DNA of 64,000 bases from Halomonas campaniensis (GCF_014193375.1 NZ_JACHZF010000005.1:1-64000); one strand, 5' to 3'. Counted from the stretch's first letter, positions 35,588 through 45,977 are shown. A program made the numbers and translations. Notes: generated by a model from the letters alone, not told the origin.

Positions 35588-36989
35588 CTACCAGCGGCTG
35601 GACCGCGCCCACCACCTGCATCCCTTCACCGACTTCAAGGCGCTGGGCGAGGAGGGCAGCCGCATCATCGAGCGCGCCGAGGGGGTCTATATCCATGACG
35701 CCGAGGGCCATCGCATCCTCGACGGCATGGCCGGCCTGTGGTGCGTCAACCTCGGCTATGGCCGCGAGGAGCTGGTGGCCGCGGCCACCGAGCAGCTGCA
35801 CCGGCTCCCCTACTACAACAACTTCTTCAAGACGACCCACCCGCCGGCGGTGAAGCTCGCCGAGAAGCTCTGCCGCCTGGCGCCGGCGCACCTCAACCAT
35901 GTGTTCTTCACCGGCTCCGGCTCCGAAGCCAACGACACCGTGCTGCGCATGGTGCGTCGCTACTGGGCCCTGAAGGGAAAGCCCGAGAAGCAGTGGGTGA
36001 TCGGCCGCGAGAACGGCTACCACGGCTCCACCGTGGCCGGCATGAGCCTCGGCGGCATGGCGCCCATGCATGGCCAGGGCGGCCCCGGCGTGCCGAAGAT
36101 CGCCCACGTGCGCCAGCCCTACTGGTTTGGAGAAGGGCGGTTTGGAGAGGGGCGGCCGGCCGGCCAGGATCCGGAGGCCTTCGGCCGCGAGTGCGCCGCG
36201 GCGCTGGAGGCGAAGATCCAGGAGTTGGGAGAGGATCAGGTGGCCGCCTTTATCGCCGAGCCGGTGCAGGGGGCCGGCGGCGCCATCATCCCGCCGGCGA
36301 GCTACTGGCCGGCGGTAAAGGCGGTGCTGGCGAAGTACGACATCCTGCTGGTGGTGGACGAGGTGATCTGCGGCTTCGGCCGCCTGGGCGAGTGGTTCGG
36401 CAGCGTCCACTACGGCCTCGAGCCCGACCTGATGCCCATCGCCAAGGGGCTCTCGTCCGGCTACCTGCCCATCGGCGGAGTGCTGGTGGGCGACCGGGTC
36501 GCCGAGACCCTGATCGAGGAGGGTGGCGAGTTCTTCCACGGCTTCACCTACTCCGGCCATCCGGCCTGCGCCGCGGTGGCGCTCAGGAACCTGGAGCTGA
36601 TGGAGGCCGAGGGGGTGGTCCAGCGGGTGCGCGACGACGTCGGCCCCTACCTGGCGGAACGCTGGGCCGCGCTCGCCGGCCACCCCCTGGTCGGCGAGGC
36701 GCGCTCGCTGGGGTTGATCGGCGCCCTGGAACTGGTCGACCCCGCCAGCGGCGAACGCTTCGACAGCGCCCGGGGCGTCGGACCCCTGTGCCGCGACCTC
36801 TGCTTCGCCGGCGGCCTGGTGATGCGCTCGGTGGGTGATACCATGATCATCTCGCCGCCATTGGTGATCTCCCATGCCGAGATCGACGAGCTGATGGAGA
36901 AGGCCCGCGCGGCACTGGATGCCACCCTGGCCCGTCTGGCCACCCCGACCACCCCGACCACCCCCAAGCAGGAGGAGAGCCTCCCATGA
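35574..36989 (+). CDS. spuC: Putrescine-pyruvate type class III aminotransferase
   Basis: A 471-residue PLP enzyme very like Pseudomonas SpuC, which moves an amino group from putrescine to pyruvate. ATG 35574 has GGGAG upstream and gives MQTPDYQRLDRAHHLHPFTD; an ATG at 35538 is less likely. Landmarks are GLWCVNLGYG, FFTGSGSEANDTVLRM, NGYHGSTVAG, VVDEVICGFGR and the PLP Lys K291 in IAKGLSSGY. Residues 185-194 are a small duplication (FGEGRFGEGR). The C terminus carries a PTTPTTP tract. It overlaps puuD by 14 and puuC by 4 bases. GABA or beta-alanine transaminase activity is an alternative. Confidence 0.9.
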   Translation: MQTPDYQRLDRAHHLHPFTDFKALGEEGSRIIERAEGVYIHDAEGHRILDGMAGLWCVNLGYGREELVAAATEQLHRLPYYNNFFKTTHPPAVKLAEKLCRLAPAHLNHVFFTGSGSEANDTVLRMVRRYWALKGKPEKQWVIGRENGYHGSTVAGMSLGGMAPMHGQGGPGVPKIAHVRQPYWFGEGRFGEGRPAGQDPEAFGRECAAALEAKIQELGEDQVAAFIAEPVQGAGGAIIPPASYWPAVKAVLAKYDILLVVDEVICGFGRLGEWFGSVHYGLEPDLMPIAKGLSSGYLPIGGVLVGDRVAETLIEEGGEFFHGFTYSGHPACAAVALRNLELMEAEGVVQRVRDDVGPYLAERWAALAGHPLVGEARSLGLIGALELVDPASGERFDSARGVGPLCRDLCFAGGLVMRSVGDTMIISPPLVISHAEIDELMEKARAALDATLARLATPTTPTTPKQEESLP

Positions 36990-38500
36990 GCCGCTCCCAC
37001 CCCCCGAAGACCCATGCCGACTGGCAGGCCCTGGCCGCCTCCCTGACGGACGAGAAGGGGCTCGAGACCCGCGCCTTCGTCGACGACGCCTTCGTCGAGG
37101 CCGCCAGCGGCGAGACCTTCGCGACCACCAACCCGGCCACCGGCGAGACCCTGGCCCATGTCGCCAGCTGTGACGCCGCCGATGCCGAGATCGCCGTGGG
37201 CCACGCCCGGGCGGCCTTCGACGGCGGTGCCTGGTCGCGCCTGGCGCCGGGCCGCCGCAAGAAGGTGCTGCTGCGCCTGGCCGACCTGATGGAGGCCCAC
37301 AAGCACGAGCTGGCGCTGCTCGATACCCTGGACATGGGCAAGCCGGTGGGCAGCTCGCTGGGCGACATGGCCGGGGCGATTGCCTGTTTCCGCTACCAGG
37401 CGGAGTGCATCGACAAGCTCTACGGCGAGGTGGCCCCCACCGGCGAGGAGACCCTGGCGCTGGTGCTGCGCGAGCCGCTCGGCGTGGTGGCCTCCATCGT
37501 GCCCTGGAACTTCCCGCTGATGATGACCGCCTGGAAGGTCGCCCCGGCGCTGGCCGCCGGCAACAGCGTGATCCTCAAGCCCTCGGAGAAGTCGCCCCTC
37601 TCGGCGCTGCGCCTGGCCGGGCTGGCCAGGGAGGCCGGGCTGCCCCGGGGCGTCTTCCAGGTGCTGCCGGGCTTCGGCCACACGGTGGGCAAGGCGCTGG
37701 CCCTCTCCATGGGGGTGGACTGCCTGGCCTTCACCGGCTCCACCGCGGTGGGCAAGCAGCTGATGCAGTATGCCGGCGAGTCCAACCTCAAGCGGCTCTA
37801 CCTGGAGTGTGGCGGCAAGTCCCCCAACCTCGTGTTCGCCGACTGCCGGGACCTGGACCGGGTGGCGAAGCACGCCGCGGAGGCGATCTTCCACAACCAG
37901 GGCGAGGTGTGCATCGCCGGCTCGCGGCTGCTGGTGGAGAACACCATCCGCGAGGCCTTCATCGACAAGGTGGTGGCCGCCGCCGAGACCATGCAGCCCG
38001 GTGATCCCCTGGACCCGGCGAGCTTCATGGGCGCCATGGTCGACGAGACCCAGTATCGCCGCGTGCTGGACTTCATCCGCCAGGGCCAGGAGGAGGGCGC
38101 CCGGCTGCGTGTCGGGGGCGAGGCCCTGGAGGGTCCGGGGCTGTTCATCCCGCCCACGGTATTCGATGGCGTGATGCCCGAGATGACCATCGCCCGGGAG
38201 GAGATCTTCGGCCCGGTCCTCTCGGTGTTCGGCTTCGACCGCGAGGAGGAGGCGGTGGCCATGGCCAACGACAGCCCCTATGGTCTGGCCGCGGGGCTCT
38301 GGAGCCAGGACATCGACCGCATCATGCGCGTGACCCGGCGCCTCCATTCCGGCCAGGTGTTCGTCAACAACTGGGCCGGCGGCGACCAGACCATGCCCTT
38401 CGGCGGCGTCAAGCAGTCGGGCAACGGCCGCGACAAGTCCCACCACTCCCTGGAGGAGTACTCCGAGCTCAAGAGCGTCTGGATGTCGCTGGCGACCTGA
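36986..38500 (+). CDS. puuC: Gamma-glutamyl-gamma-aminobutyraldehyde dehydrogenase type ALDH
   Basis: A 504-residue NAD(P)-dependent aldehyde dehydrogenase. Motifs are VPWNFPLMM, KPSEKSPLSAL, FTGSTAVGK, LECGGKSPN with the general base, and the catalytic Cys C309 in NQGEVCIAGSRL. The pattern and length fit PuuC/KauB enzymes (about 495), which oxidise gamma-glutamyl-aminobutyraldehyde or aminobutyraldehyde. It overlaps spuC by 4 bases (ATGA), so the aldehydes made by PuuB or SpuC meet the enzyme from the same message. A 16-bp hairpin follows. Confidence 0.92.
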   Translation: MSRSHPPKTHADWQALAASLTDEKGLETRAFVDDAFVEAASGETFATTNPATGETLAHVASCDAADAEIAVGHARAAFDGGAWSRLAPGRRKKVLLRLADLMEAHKHELALLDTLDMGKPVGSSLGDMAGAIACFRYQAECIDKLYGEVAPTGEETLALVLREPLGVVASIVPWNFPLMMTAWKVAPALAAGNSVILKPSEKSPLSALRLAGLAREAGLPRGVFQVLPGFGHTVGKALALSMGVDCLAFTGSTAVGKQLMQYAGESNLKRLYLECGGKSPNLVFADCRDLDRVAKHAAEAIFHNQGEVCIAGSRLLVENTIREAFIDKVVAAAETMQPGDPLDPASFMGAMVDETQYRRVLDFIRQGQEEGARLRVGGEALEGPGLFIPPTVFDGVMPEMTIAREEIFGPVLSVFGFDREEEAVAMANDSPYGLAAGLWSQDIDRIMRVTRRLHSGQVFVNNWAGGDQTMPFGGVKQSGNGRDKSHHSLEEYSELKSVWMSLAT

Positions 38501-38513
38501 CGCCATCGCGACG

Positions 38514-38548
38514 CGACAAGGCCGGCGCCATGGGCGCCGGCCTTGTCG
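38514..38548. terminator. Strong hairpin terminator after puuC
   Basis: A perfect 16-bp inverted repeat (38514-38529 with 38533-38548) with a 3-base loop, between convergent genes. The U tract is short (TT), so strength is from the stem; it may serve both strands. Confidence 0.75.
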
Positions 38549-38566
38549 TTGCGGGAGGAGCGGGTG

Positions 38567-39013
38567 TCAGCCGGGGCCGCCGCCGGCACTCCCCCCGGCA
38601 CCAGCGCCATTACCGGCACCCCCGGCACCCCCGCCATTACCCGCACCGCCACCGGCGTTACCGGCGCCGCTGCCGCCGGCGTTACCCGCATTGCCAATAC
38701 CTTCCGCTGCCGCTGCGCCCATGCCGCCGTCCCGGGCATCGCTGCTGCGCCCATCGCTTGCCGCGTCGCCCACGGCCGTGCCGTCCACGCCTCCGTCGCT
38801 GACCGCTTCCCGGGCCGTTTCCAGGCCGAATACCGCGGCTTCGGGGTTGTTCTCGATGGCCGCATCGAGGCTGTCCTGCGCCTGCGAGGTGACGGGCTCG
38901 CTCTCCTCCACGACCACGTCGTTGACGGCCTCTTCCTCGGCCTCCTGGGCCAGTGCCGCCATGGGCATCAGCCCGATGGCCAGAAGCGCCATGGTACGGG
39001 TTGCCATCGTCAT
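38567..39013 (-). CDS. Exported glycine/alanine-rich low-complexity protein
   Basis: A 148-residue protein I do not recognise. A signal peptide (ATRTMALLAIGLMPMAALAQ) is followed by an acidic segment (EAEEEAVNDVVVEE) and then a C-terminal half made almost only of Gly, Ala, Asn and Ser in repeats such as GNAGG and GAGN. There is no Cys in the mature part. GGGGAGG precedes the ATG, so translation is likely. It converges with puuC and has no evident partner. Such tails are flexible and can act in surface or matrix proteins, but no function should be assumed. The DNA of the tail is a run of imperfect short repeats prone to slippage. Confidence 0.65.
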   Translation of the reverse strand: MTMATRTMALLAIGLMPMAALAQEAEEEAVNDVVVEESEPVTSQAQDSLDAAIENNPEAAVFGLETAREAVSDGGVDGTAVGDAASDGRSSDARDGGMGAAAAEGIGNAGNAGGSGAGNAGGGAGNGGGAGGAGNGAGAGGSAGGGPG

Positions 39014-39185
39014 CTCATGTCCTCCCCAGGGTAAAGCAAGTCTCGCTGCCGGCCGCCCTCCTGGTGGGACCGGCGCGTCATGGTTTCCCTTCGGACACCT
39101 GCGTGTGGCCTCTTGTCGGTGTGGCCTGGTGACAGGATGCGGTAGGCGTGGCAGCGAGGCAAGGGGGCGTCAGGAGGCTTTTATA

Positions 39186-39220
39186 TGTACAGATACTTTT
39201 CCCTGTATAGCATCTGTACA
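39186..39220. promoter_or_regulatory. Inverted repeat upstream of the DUF6435 gene
   Basis: TGTACAGAT (39186-39194) and ATCTGTACA (39212-39220) are a perfect 9-bp inverted repeat with a 17-base spacer, in an AT-rich patch unlike its surroundings. It ends 45 bases before the small gene and is probably an operator. Confidence 0.5.
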
Positions 39221-39265
39221 GAAAATGGCATAGTCTGGCGTCACTGCCACGACAGGAGAAGACCC

Positions 39266-39436
39266 ATGTTCGGACTCTTCAAGACGGACCCGACCAAGAA
39301 GCTGCAGAAGGCCTACGAGCAGAAACTGGAGCAGGCGATGCATGCCGCACGCAACGGCGACATGCGCGCCAACGCCTCGCTCACCGAGGAGGCGGAGGCG
39401 CTGCGTGCAGAGATCGAGAAACTCAAGAAGGGCTGA
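39266..39436 (+). CDS. DUF6435 (Lacal_2735-like) small protein
   Basis: A 56-residue cytoplasmic protein, MFGLFKTDPTKKLQKAYEQK at its start, predicted to be two charged helices. The pattern (FGLFK-DPTKKL, then a short loop with NGDM, then a second helix ending LKKG) matches the DUF6435 family of unknown function. ATG 39266 is preceded by AGGAG; the frame is open from 39185 but that part covers the inverted repeat. It converges with the PuuR-like gene 12 bases later. Confidence 0.75.
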   Translation: MFGLFKTDPTKKLQKAYEQKLEQAMHAARNGDMRANASLTEEAEALRAEIEKLKKG

Positions 39437-39448
39437 CGCCGCGCGGGG

Positions 39449-40000
39449 TCAGAAGGCCCGGGCGGGGGTCGCGCAGCTCACCAGGCGGCAGGGCTCGCTG
39501 CCCGGGTTGCGGAAGCGGTGGGGCACGTTGGTCTCGAAGTAGTAGGCCTCGCCGGGACCGAGCAGGCGGGTCTCGGCGCCGATGGTGATCTCGATCTCGC
39601 CCTCCAGCACCACGCCGGCCTCCTCGCCCTGGTGGGCGATCATCTCGCGGCCGGTGTCGGCGCCGGGCGGGTAGGTCTCCACCATGAACGAGAGGGCGCG
39701 ATCGCGGCGGTCGGCCCCCACCAGCTTGTAGATGACGTCCCCCGAGCCCACGTCGGCCAGGTCCTCGGCCGAGTAGAACACCCGGCGGCCGTTCTCCAGG
39801 TCCATGGTGAAGAAGTCCCCGACGCTCATGGGAATGGCGTCGAGGATCTTCTTCAGCGAGCTGACCGAGGGGCTGACCTTGCCCTGCTCGATCAGCGACA
39901 GGCTGGAGTGGGTCACCCCGCAGCGCTTGGCCAGCTCCCGCTGGGAGATGCCGCGCAGGGTACGCAGCGCGCGCAGCCGCGCGCCCACATCATCCGCCAT
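39449..40000 (-). CDS. puuR: XRE-cupin repressor, PuuR family
   Basis: A 183-residue regulator with an N-terminal XRE helix-turn-helix (residues 7-60: LRALRTLRGISQRELAKRCG, then SSLSLIEQGKVSPS) and a C-terminal cupin (about 110-175: EMIAHQGEEAGVVLEGEIEI, GEAYYFETNVPHRFRNPG). This is the architecture and length of PuuR (185), which represses putrescine-use genes. Targets in this island are suggested by the inverted repeats at 34756-34777 and elsewhere. It lies 42 bases downstream of gatB on the same strand with GGGGAG before its ATG; no separate promoter is evident. Confidence 0.88.
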   Translation of the reverse strand: MADDVGARLRALRTLRGISQRELAKRCGVTHSSLSLIEQGKVSPSVSSLKKILDAIPMSVGDFFTMDLENGRRVFYSAEDLADVGSGDVIYKLVGADRRDRALSFMVETYPPGADTGREMIAHQGEEAGVVLEGEIEITIGAETRLLGPGEAYYFETNVPHRFRNPGSEPCRLVSCATPARAF

Positions 40001-40042
40001 GCCGTGCTCCCCCTGCCCGGGTGGTGCCCGCGTGCCCGGCCA

Positions 40043-41497
40043 TCAGCAGAGCGCGTCCAGCTTCTCTTTCAGCAGGGCGTTGACCTGCTGGGGATTGGCG
40101 GTGCCGCGGGAGGCCTTCATCACCTGGCCGACGAAGTAGCCGATCATCTTGCCGCGCTTGTCGGGCTCGGCGTCGCGGTACTGGGCCACCTGGGCAGGGC
40201 TGTCCGCGATCACCTGGTCGATCATCGCCTCGATGGCGCCGCTGTCGGTGACCTGCTTGAGGCCCTTGGCCTCGATCACCTCGTCGGCGCTCTGGCCCTG
40301 GCCGTTCCACAGCGCCTGGAAGACCTGCTTGGCCGCCTTGCCGTTGATGGTGTCGTCCATCACCCGCGCGATCAGCCCGCCGAGCTGGGCGGCCGAGACC
40401 GGGCTGTCCTGGATCGGCAGGCCCTCGCGGTTCAGGGCGCCGGAAAGCTCGCCTTGCACCCAGTTGGCGGCCTGCTTGGCATCGCCGCAGGCCTCCTTGA
40501 CCGCCTCGAAGTACTCGGCCATCTCGCGGCTCGCCGAGAGCACGCCGGCGTCGTAGGCGGAGAGGCCCAGTGCGTCCTGGAAGCGGGCGCGCTTCTCGTC
40601 GGGCAGCTCCGGCAGGCGGTCGCGCAGGTGGTCCACGTAGGCCTGGTCGAGCACCACCGGCAGCAGGTCGGGGCAGGGGAAGTAGCGGTAGTCGTTGGCC
40701 TCCTCCTTGGTGCGCATGCTGCGGGTCTCGTCGCGCTCGGGATCATAGAGGCGGGTCTCCTGCACCACCGTGCCGCCATCCTCCAGCAGCTCGATCTGGC
40801 GCTCCACCTCGAAGGCGATGGCGCGCTCGACGAAGCGGAAGGAGTTGACGTTCTTGATCTCGGCCCGGGTGCCGAACTCGGCCTGGCCCGCCGGGCGCAC
40901 CGAGACGTTGACGTCGCAGCGCATGGAGCCCTCGGCCATGTTGCCGTCGGAAATCCCCAGGTAGGTGACGATCGAGTGGATCGCCTTCAGGTAGGCGGCC
41001 GCCTCCTTGGCCGAGCGCATGTCCGGCTCGGAGACGATCTCCAGCAGCGGGGTCCCGGCGCGGTTGAGGTCGATGCCGGTCATGCCGTGGAAGTCCTCGT
41101 GGAGCGACTTGCCGGCATCCTCCTCCAGGTGGGCATGGTGCACCCGGATGCGCTTGGTGCCGCCGTCGTCCAGGGTGATCTCCACCTCGCCGGGGCCGAC
41201 GATGGGGTGGTACATCTGGCTGGTCTGGTAGCCCTTGGGCAGGTCCGGGTAGAAGTAGTTCTTGCGGTCGAACACCGAGACCTCGGGGATCTCGGCGTGG
41301 ATGGCCAGGCCGAACTGCACGGCCATGGCCACGGCGGCCTCGTTGAGCACCGGCAGCACTCCGGGCATCCCCAGGTCAACCGCGCAGGCCTGGGTGTTGG
41401 GCTCGGCGCCGAAGGCGGTGGAGGCGCCGGAGAAGATCTTGGAGCGGGTGGCGAGCTGGACGTGCACCTCCAGCCCGATCACGGTTTCCCATTGCAT
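40043..41497 (-). CDS. gatB: Asp/Glu-tRNA amidotransferase subunit B
   Basis: A 484-residue subunit of GatCAB that binds mischarged tRNA and activates its carboxyl group for amidation. The N-terminal cradle ([20 protein letters not shown]), the [13 protein letters not shown] motif, and the C-terminal YqeY-like helical and tail domains are present. Full length (E. coli lacks it; other bacteria about 480). Its first base overlaps the last of gatA. In this group the complex often serves Asn-tRNA(Asn) synthesis. Confidence 0.98.
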   Translation of the reverse strand: MQWETVIGLEVHVQLATRSKIFSGASTAFGAEPNTQACAVDLGMPGVLPVLNEAAVAMAVQFGLAIHAEIPEVSVFDRKNYFYPDLPKGYQTSQMYHPIVGPGEVEITLDDGGTKRIRVHHAHLEEDAGKSLHEDFHGMTGIDLNRAGTPLLEIVSEPDMRSAKEAAAYLKAIHSIVTYLGISDGNMAEGSMRCDVNVSVRPAGQAEFGTRAEIKNVNSFRFVERAIAFEVERQIELLEDGGTVVQETRLYDPERDETRSMRTKEEANDYRYFPCPDLLPVVLDQAYVDHLRDRLPELPDEKRARFQDALGLSAYDAGVLSASREMAEYFEAVKEACGDAKQAANWVQGELSGALNREGLPIQDSPVSAAQLGGLIARVMDDTINGKAAKQVFQALWNGQGQSADEVIEAKGLKQVTDSGAIEAMIDQVIADSPAQVAQYRDAEPDKRGKMIGYFVGQVMKASRGTANPQQVNALLKEKLDALC

Positions 41498-42957
41498 CAG
41501 AGGGTCTCCTCGGCGATGGCCGGCCGACGGCGGTGCCAGTCGGTGGCCTGCTGGAACTGGTGGGCGACGTTGAGCAGGCGCGGCTCGGCGAAGTGGGTGC
41601 CGAGTATCTGCAGGCCCACGGGGCGGCCCTTGACGAAGCCCGCCGGCACGCTGATGCCGGGGATGCCGGCCAGGTTCACGGCGATGGTGTAGATGTCCTG
41701 CAGGTACATGGAGACCGGGTCCTTCTTCGCCCCCAGGTCGAAGGCGGGCGTGGGCGAGGCCGGGCCCATCAGCACGTCCACCTCCTCGAAGGCGTCGAGG
41801 AAGTCCTGGCGGATCAACCGGCGCACCTGCTGGGCCTTCTTGTAGTAGGCGTCGAAGAAGCCCTCGGAGAGGGTATGGGTGCCGATCAGGATGCGCCGCT
41901 TGACCTCCTCGCCGAAGCCCTCGGCGCGGGAGCGCTTGTAGAGGTCGATGAGGTCGGTGGGGGCCTCGCAGCGGTGGCCGAAGCGCACGCCGTCGTAGCG
42001 GGAGAGGTTCGACGAGGCCTCTGCCGGCGCGATCACGTAGTAGGCCGGGATGGCGTAGTGGGTGTGCGGCAGGCTCACCTCGCGCACGCTGGCGCCCAGC
42101 GCCTCGAAGACGCGGATCGCCTCGCGGGTGGCGGCCTCGACCTCGGGGTCCAGGCCGTCGCCGAAGTACTCCCGGGGCAGGCCGATCTTGAGGCCGGTGA
42201 GCGGCGCGTCGAGCTCCTCGGTGTAGTCCGGCACGCCGCGGGCCACGCTGGTGGAGTCGCGGGGGTCGTGGCCGGCGATGGCATTGAGCAGCAGGGCGCA
42301 GTCCTCGGCGGTGCGGGCCATGGGGCCGGCCTGGTCGAGGCTCGAGGCGTAGGCGATGATGCCGTAGCGCGACACCCGGCCATAGGTGGGCTTGAGCCCG
42401 GTGATACCGCAGAAGGCCGCCGGCTGGCGGATCGAGCCGCCGGTGTCGGTGCCCATCGCCGCCGGCACCAGGCCCGCGGCCACGGCGGCGGCGCTGCCGC
42501 CGGAGGAGCCGCCGGGTACCGCCGCGGCGTCCCAGGGGTTCTTCACCGCGCCGAAGGCGCTGTTCTCGTTGGAGGAGCCCATGGCGAACTCGTCCAGGTT
42601 GGTCTTGCCGAGGCTCACCGTGCCGGCGGCCTTGAGCTTCTCCACCACGGTGGCGTCGTAGGGGGCGACGAAGTTGCCCAGCATCCTGGAGCCGGCGGTG
42701 GTGCGCACGCCGTCGGTGCAGAGCAGGTCCTTGATCGCCAGGGGCAGGCCGGTCAGCGGGCCGGCCTGGCCGCGGGCGCGGCAGGCGTCGGCGGCATCGG
42801 CCGCGGCGAGGGCCTGCTCGGTGGTCACGGTGATCAGGCTGTTGAGGTGGCCGTCGAGGCGCTCGATGCGTGCGAGCAGGTGTTCGGCCAGCTCGCGGCT
42901 GGTGAACTCGCCCGCGGTGAGGGCGGCGGCGAGTTCGCTCAGTGTCTTGTCATGCAT
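41497..42957 (-). CDS. gatA: Asp/Glu-tRNA amidotransferase subunit A
   Basis: A 486-residue amidase that frees ammonia from glutamine for transamidation. The Ser-cisSer-Lys triad is visible: Lys in LAIKDLLC, cis-Ser in [13 protein letters not shown], and Ser in [16 protein letters not shown]. Full length for GatA. It follows gatC with a 60-base gap and abuts gatB. Confidence 0.98.
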   Translation of the reverse strand: MHDKTLSELAAALTAGEFTSRELAEHLLARIERLDGHLNSLITVTTEQALAAADAADACRARGQAGPLTGLPLAIKDLLCTDGVRTTAGSRMLGNFVAPYDATVVEKLKAAGTVSLGKTNLDEFAMGSSNENSAFGAVKNPWDAAAVPGGSSGGSAAAVAAGLVPAAMGTDTGGSIRQPAAFCGITGLKPTYGRVSRYGIIAYASSLDQAGPMARTAEDCALLLNAIAGHDPRDSTSVARGVPDYTEELDAPLTGLKIGLPREYFGDGLDPEVEAATREAIRVFEALGASVREVSLPHTHYAIPAYYVIAPAEASSNLSRYDGVRFGHRCEAPTDLIDLYKRSRAEGFGEEVKRRILIGTHTLSEGFFDAYYKKAQQVRRLIRQDFLDAFEEVDVLMGPASPTPAFDLGAKKDPVSMYLQDIYTIAVNLAGIPGISVPAGFVKGRPVGLQILGTHFAEPRLLNVAHQFQQATDWHRRRPAIAEETL

Positions 42958-43017
42958 GGGCCGGTGGCTCCGTAAGGCTTGCCGTTGCGATGCAGAGGGG
43001 GGAGGGCATGCGGGCGG

Positions 43018-43305
43018 TCACTCCACCACGCGGGGCACCAGGTAGAGGCCCTGCTCCACCGCCGGGGCGCAGCGCTGGAAGTGGTCGCGCCGGTCGGTCT
43101 CGGTGACCTCGTCGGCGCGCAGGCGCTGGGTGGCGTCGAGGGGGTGGGCCAGCGGCGCGACGCCCTCGGTATCCAGGGTCTGCAGCTGGTCGACCATCTC
43201 CAGGATGCGGCCGAGGTCCTCGAGATAGTGGGCGGCATCAGCGTCGCTCAGGCCGAGACGGGCCAGGTGGGCGGCCCTGAGAACGTCAGCGTGTTCAAGC
43301 GCCAT
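43018..43305 (-). CDS. gatC: Asp/Glu-tRNA amidotransferase subunit C
   Basis: A 95-residue scaffold that wraps around GatA and GatB. Start ATG 43305 ([19 protein letters not shown]) fits the family size; the open frame to 43350 adds 15 unsupported residues. It is first in gatCAB and diverges from mreB; the 173-base gap shows no promoter that I would defend. Confidence 0.96.
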   Translation of the reverse strand: MALEHADVLRAAHLARLGLSDADAAHYLEDLGRILEMVDQLQTLDTEGVAPLAHPLDATQRLRADEVTETDRRDHFQRCAPAVEQGLYLVPRVVE

Positions 43306-43466
43306 GGTCGGATGTCCTCGGAAGGGGAAACAAAACGCAGAAGGTACCACATCCGGCGCCTCGCGGGCAGGCCCGTGGTGCGCGGTTCCCGGCGGGTCTT
43401 CCGCTTGCTGCTGGGGGGCCGCGGTGATACCGTTTGCATCCGCACAGGGTTCCCGGACTGCACTAG

Positions 43467-44516
<1,050 letters not shown>

Positions 44517-44545
44517 CCCGGGGCTGACTTTAGGGGAGAACGCCT

Positions 44546-45469
44546 ATCAAGCCGCTGTTCTCGCATGGTCCGCTGCCCGGCTATCGCCTGCTGCTGTGCG
44601 TGCTCGCCTCCGCGGCGCTGATGTTCGTCGACTCGCGCTTCACGCGCATGGAGGAGATCCGCGCCCAGCTCTCCACGGTGGTGGCGCCCATCCAGTGGGC
44701 GGTGAGCATTCCCAGCGACGTGCTCAACTGGGGCTCCCTGGCGCTCTCCGACCAGCGCGCCCTGCTGGAGGAGAACCGGCGCCTGCGTGAGCAGATCCTG
44801 ACCCTCTCCCACCGCGTGCAGCGCATGGCCAGTCTTACCGCCGAGAACGTGAGGTTGCGCGAGCTGCTGGAGGCCGGCGACCAGAACGACGTGCCCTTCA
44901 TCACCGCCGAGCTGCTCTCCCTGGACCCGGACCCCTTCGCCCACCAGATGGTGATCGACCGCGGGCGACGCAACGGCGCCTACGTGGGCCAGCCGGTGAT
45001 GGATGCCTCGGGGCTGGTGGGGCAGGTCACGGCGGTGTCGGCCTACTCGAGCCGGGTGCTGCTGCTGGCCGATGCCAGCCATGCGCTGCCGGTGCAGGTC
45101 AACCGCAACGGCCTGCGCTTCATCGTCCAGGGCGGCGGCCGCTACGATGCCCTCAGCGTGCTGCACGTGCCCGACACCGCCGACATCCGCGAGGGCGACC
45201 TGCTGGTCACCTCGGGCCTGGCCGGGCGCTTCCCCGCCGGCTATCCGGTGGCCCGGGTCGCCGAGGTGGTCCATGACCCCGGGCAGCCCTTCGCCCGGGT
45301 CATGGCCACGCCGGTGGCCCAGCTGCAGCGTTCCCGCCACTTCCTGCTGCTCTTCCCGCCCCCCGTCCCCGACGTGGACGAGTCGGCCTGGGTGCACGAG
45401 CTCACCCCCGAGGCCGTGGAGGCGGCGCGGGCGCTGATCGGCCTCACCCCCGACGAGGAGACCCCCTGA
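44546..45469 (+). CDS. mreC: Rod shape-determining protein MreC, probable AUC start
   Basis: A 307-residue bitopic protein linking MreB to periplasmic wall enzymes. The only start codon standard gene finders would use is GTG 44600, but the in-frame codons before it continue the family N terminus: ATC AAG CCG CTG TTC reads as (M)[17 protein letters not shown], as in other MreC proteins. AGGGGAG (44532-44538) lies exactly 7 bases before the ATC at 44546, and an in-frame TAG at 44531 excludes longer forms. Starting at 44600 would cut into the membrane helix. A coiled coil ([10 protein letters not shown] ... [11 protein letters not shown]) and the MreC beta domain ([24 protein letters not shown]) follow. 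mreD overlaps by one base. Confidence 0.93.
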   Translation: MKPLFSHGPLPGYRLLLCVLASAALMFVDSRFTRMEEIRAQLSTVVAPIQWAVSIPSDVLNWGSLALSDQRALLEENRRLREQILTLSHRVQRMASLTAENVRLRELLEAGDQNDVPFITAELLSLDPDPFAHQMVIDRGRRNGAYVGQPVMDASGLVGQVTAVSAYSSRVLLLADASHALPVQVNRNGLRFIVQGGGRYDALSVLHVPDTADIREGDLLVTSGLAGRFPAGYPVARVAEVVHDPGQPFARVMATPVAQLQRSRHFLLLFPPPVPDVDESAWVHELTPEAVEAARALIGLTPDEETP

Positions 45470-45963
45470 TGGCCCCCCCGTCCGCCGCCAACCTGGCCCT
45501 GCCGTGGATCTGGCTGTCGCTGCTGCTGGCGCTCTGCCTGCAGGTGATGCCGCTGGCCGACGGCTGGCAGATCTGGCGGCCCGACTGGCTCGGCCTGATG
45601 CTGATCTACTGGTGCATGAAGGCGCCGCTGCGGGTCGGGGTCTTCCACGGCTTCGTGCTCGGCATCCTGCTCGACCTGATCGAGGGGGCGACCCTGGGCC
45701 AGAATGCCCTGACCCTGTCGCTGCTGGCCTTCCTCTGCGCGCTGGTCTATCCGCGCTTCCGCGCCTACTCGCTGGTCCAGCAGGCGGTGCTGATCCTGGT
45801 GCTGCTGGGCACCGTCCAGCTGGCCGAGCAGTGGCTGCGCACCCTGCTCGGGCCCTTCTCCATCCATCTCTCCTTCCTGCTGCCCTCGCTGATCGGCGCC
45901 CTGCTCTGGCCCTGGCTGGCCACCCTGTTCGAGGCGCTGGGTCGGCGGCTGGCGAGGGAGTGA
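45469..45963 (+). CDS. mreD: Rod shape-determining protein MreD
   Basis: A 164-residue inner membrane protein with five to six hydrophobic segments, part of the elongasome. [21 protein letters not shown] and [21 protein letters not shown] are the family core. Length equals E. coli MreD (162). The ATG overlaps the mreC stop (TGATG). Confidence 0.95.
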   Translation: MAPPSAANLALPWIWLSLLLALCLQVMPLADGWQIWRPDWLGLMLIYWCMKAPLRVGVFHGFVLGILLDLIEGATLGQNALTLSLLAFLCALVYPRFRAYSLVQQAVLILVLLGTVQLAEQWLRTLLGPFSIHLSFLLPSLIGALLWPWLATLFEALGRRLARE

Positions 45964-45977
45964 CCCGGAGGCCTGCC

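Noticed and set aside
38580..38710. CRISPR-like or minisatellite array
   Set aside because: The short repeats are irregular and are explained by glycine-rich codons of the exported protein; there are no constant repeats with unique spacers anywhere in the window.
39201..39220. LexA (SOS) box at CTGTATAGCATCTGTACAG
   Set aside because: The CTGT and ACAG arms are 11 bases apart rather than 8, and the larger 9-bp inverted repeat explains the symmetry.
44600..45469. mreC starting at GTG 44600
   Set aside because: It removes the conserved KPLFSHGP segment and part of the membrane helix, and has no ribosome binding site; ATC 44546 fits better.
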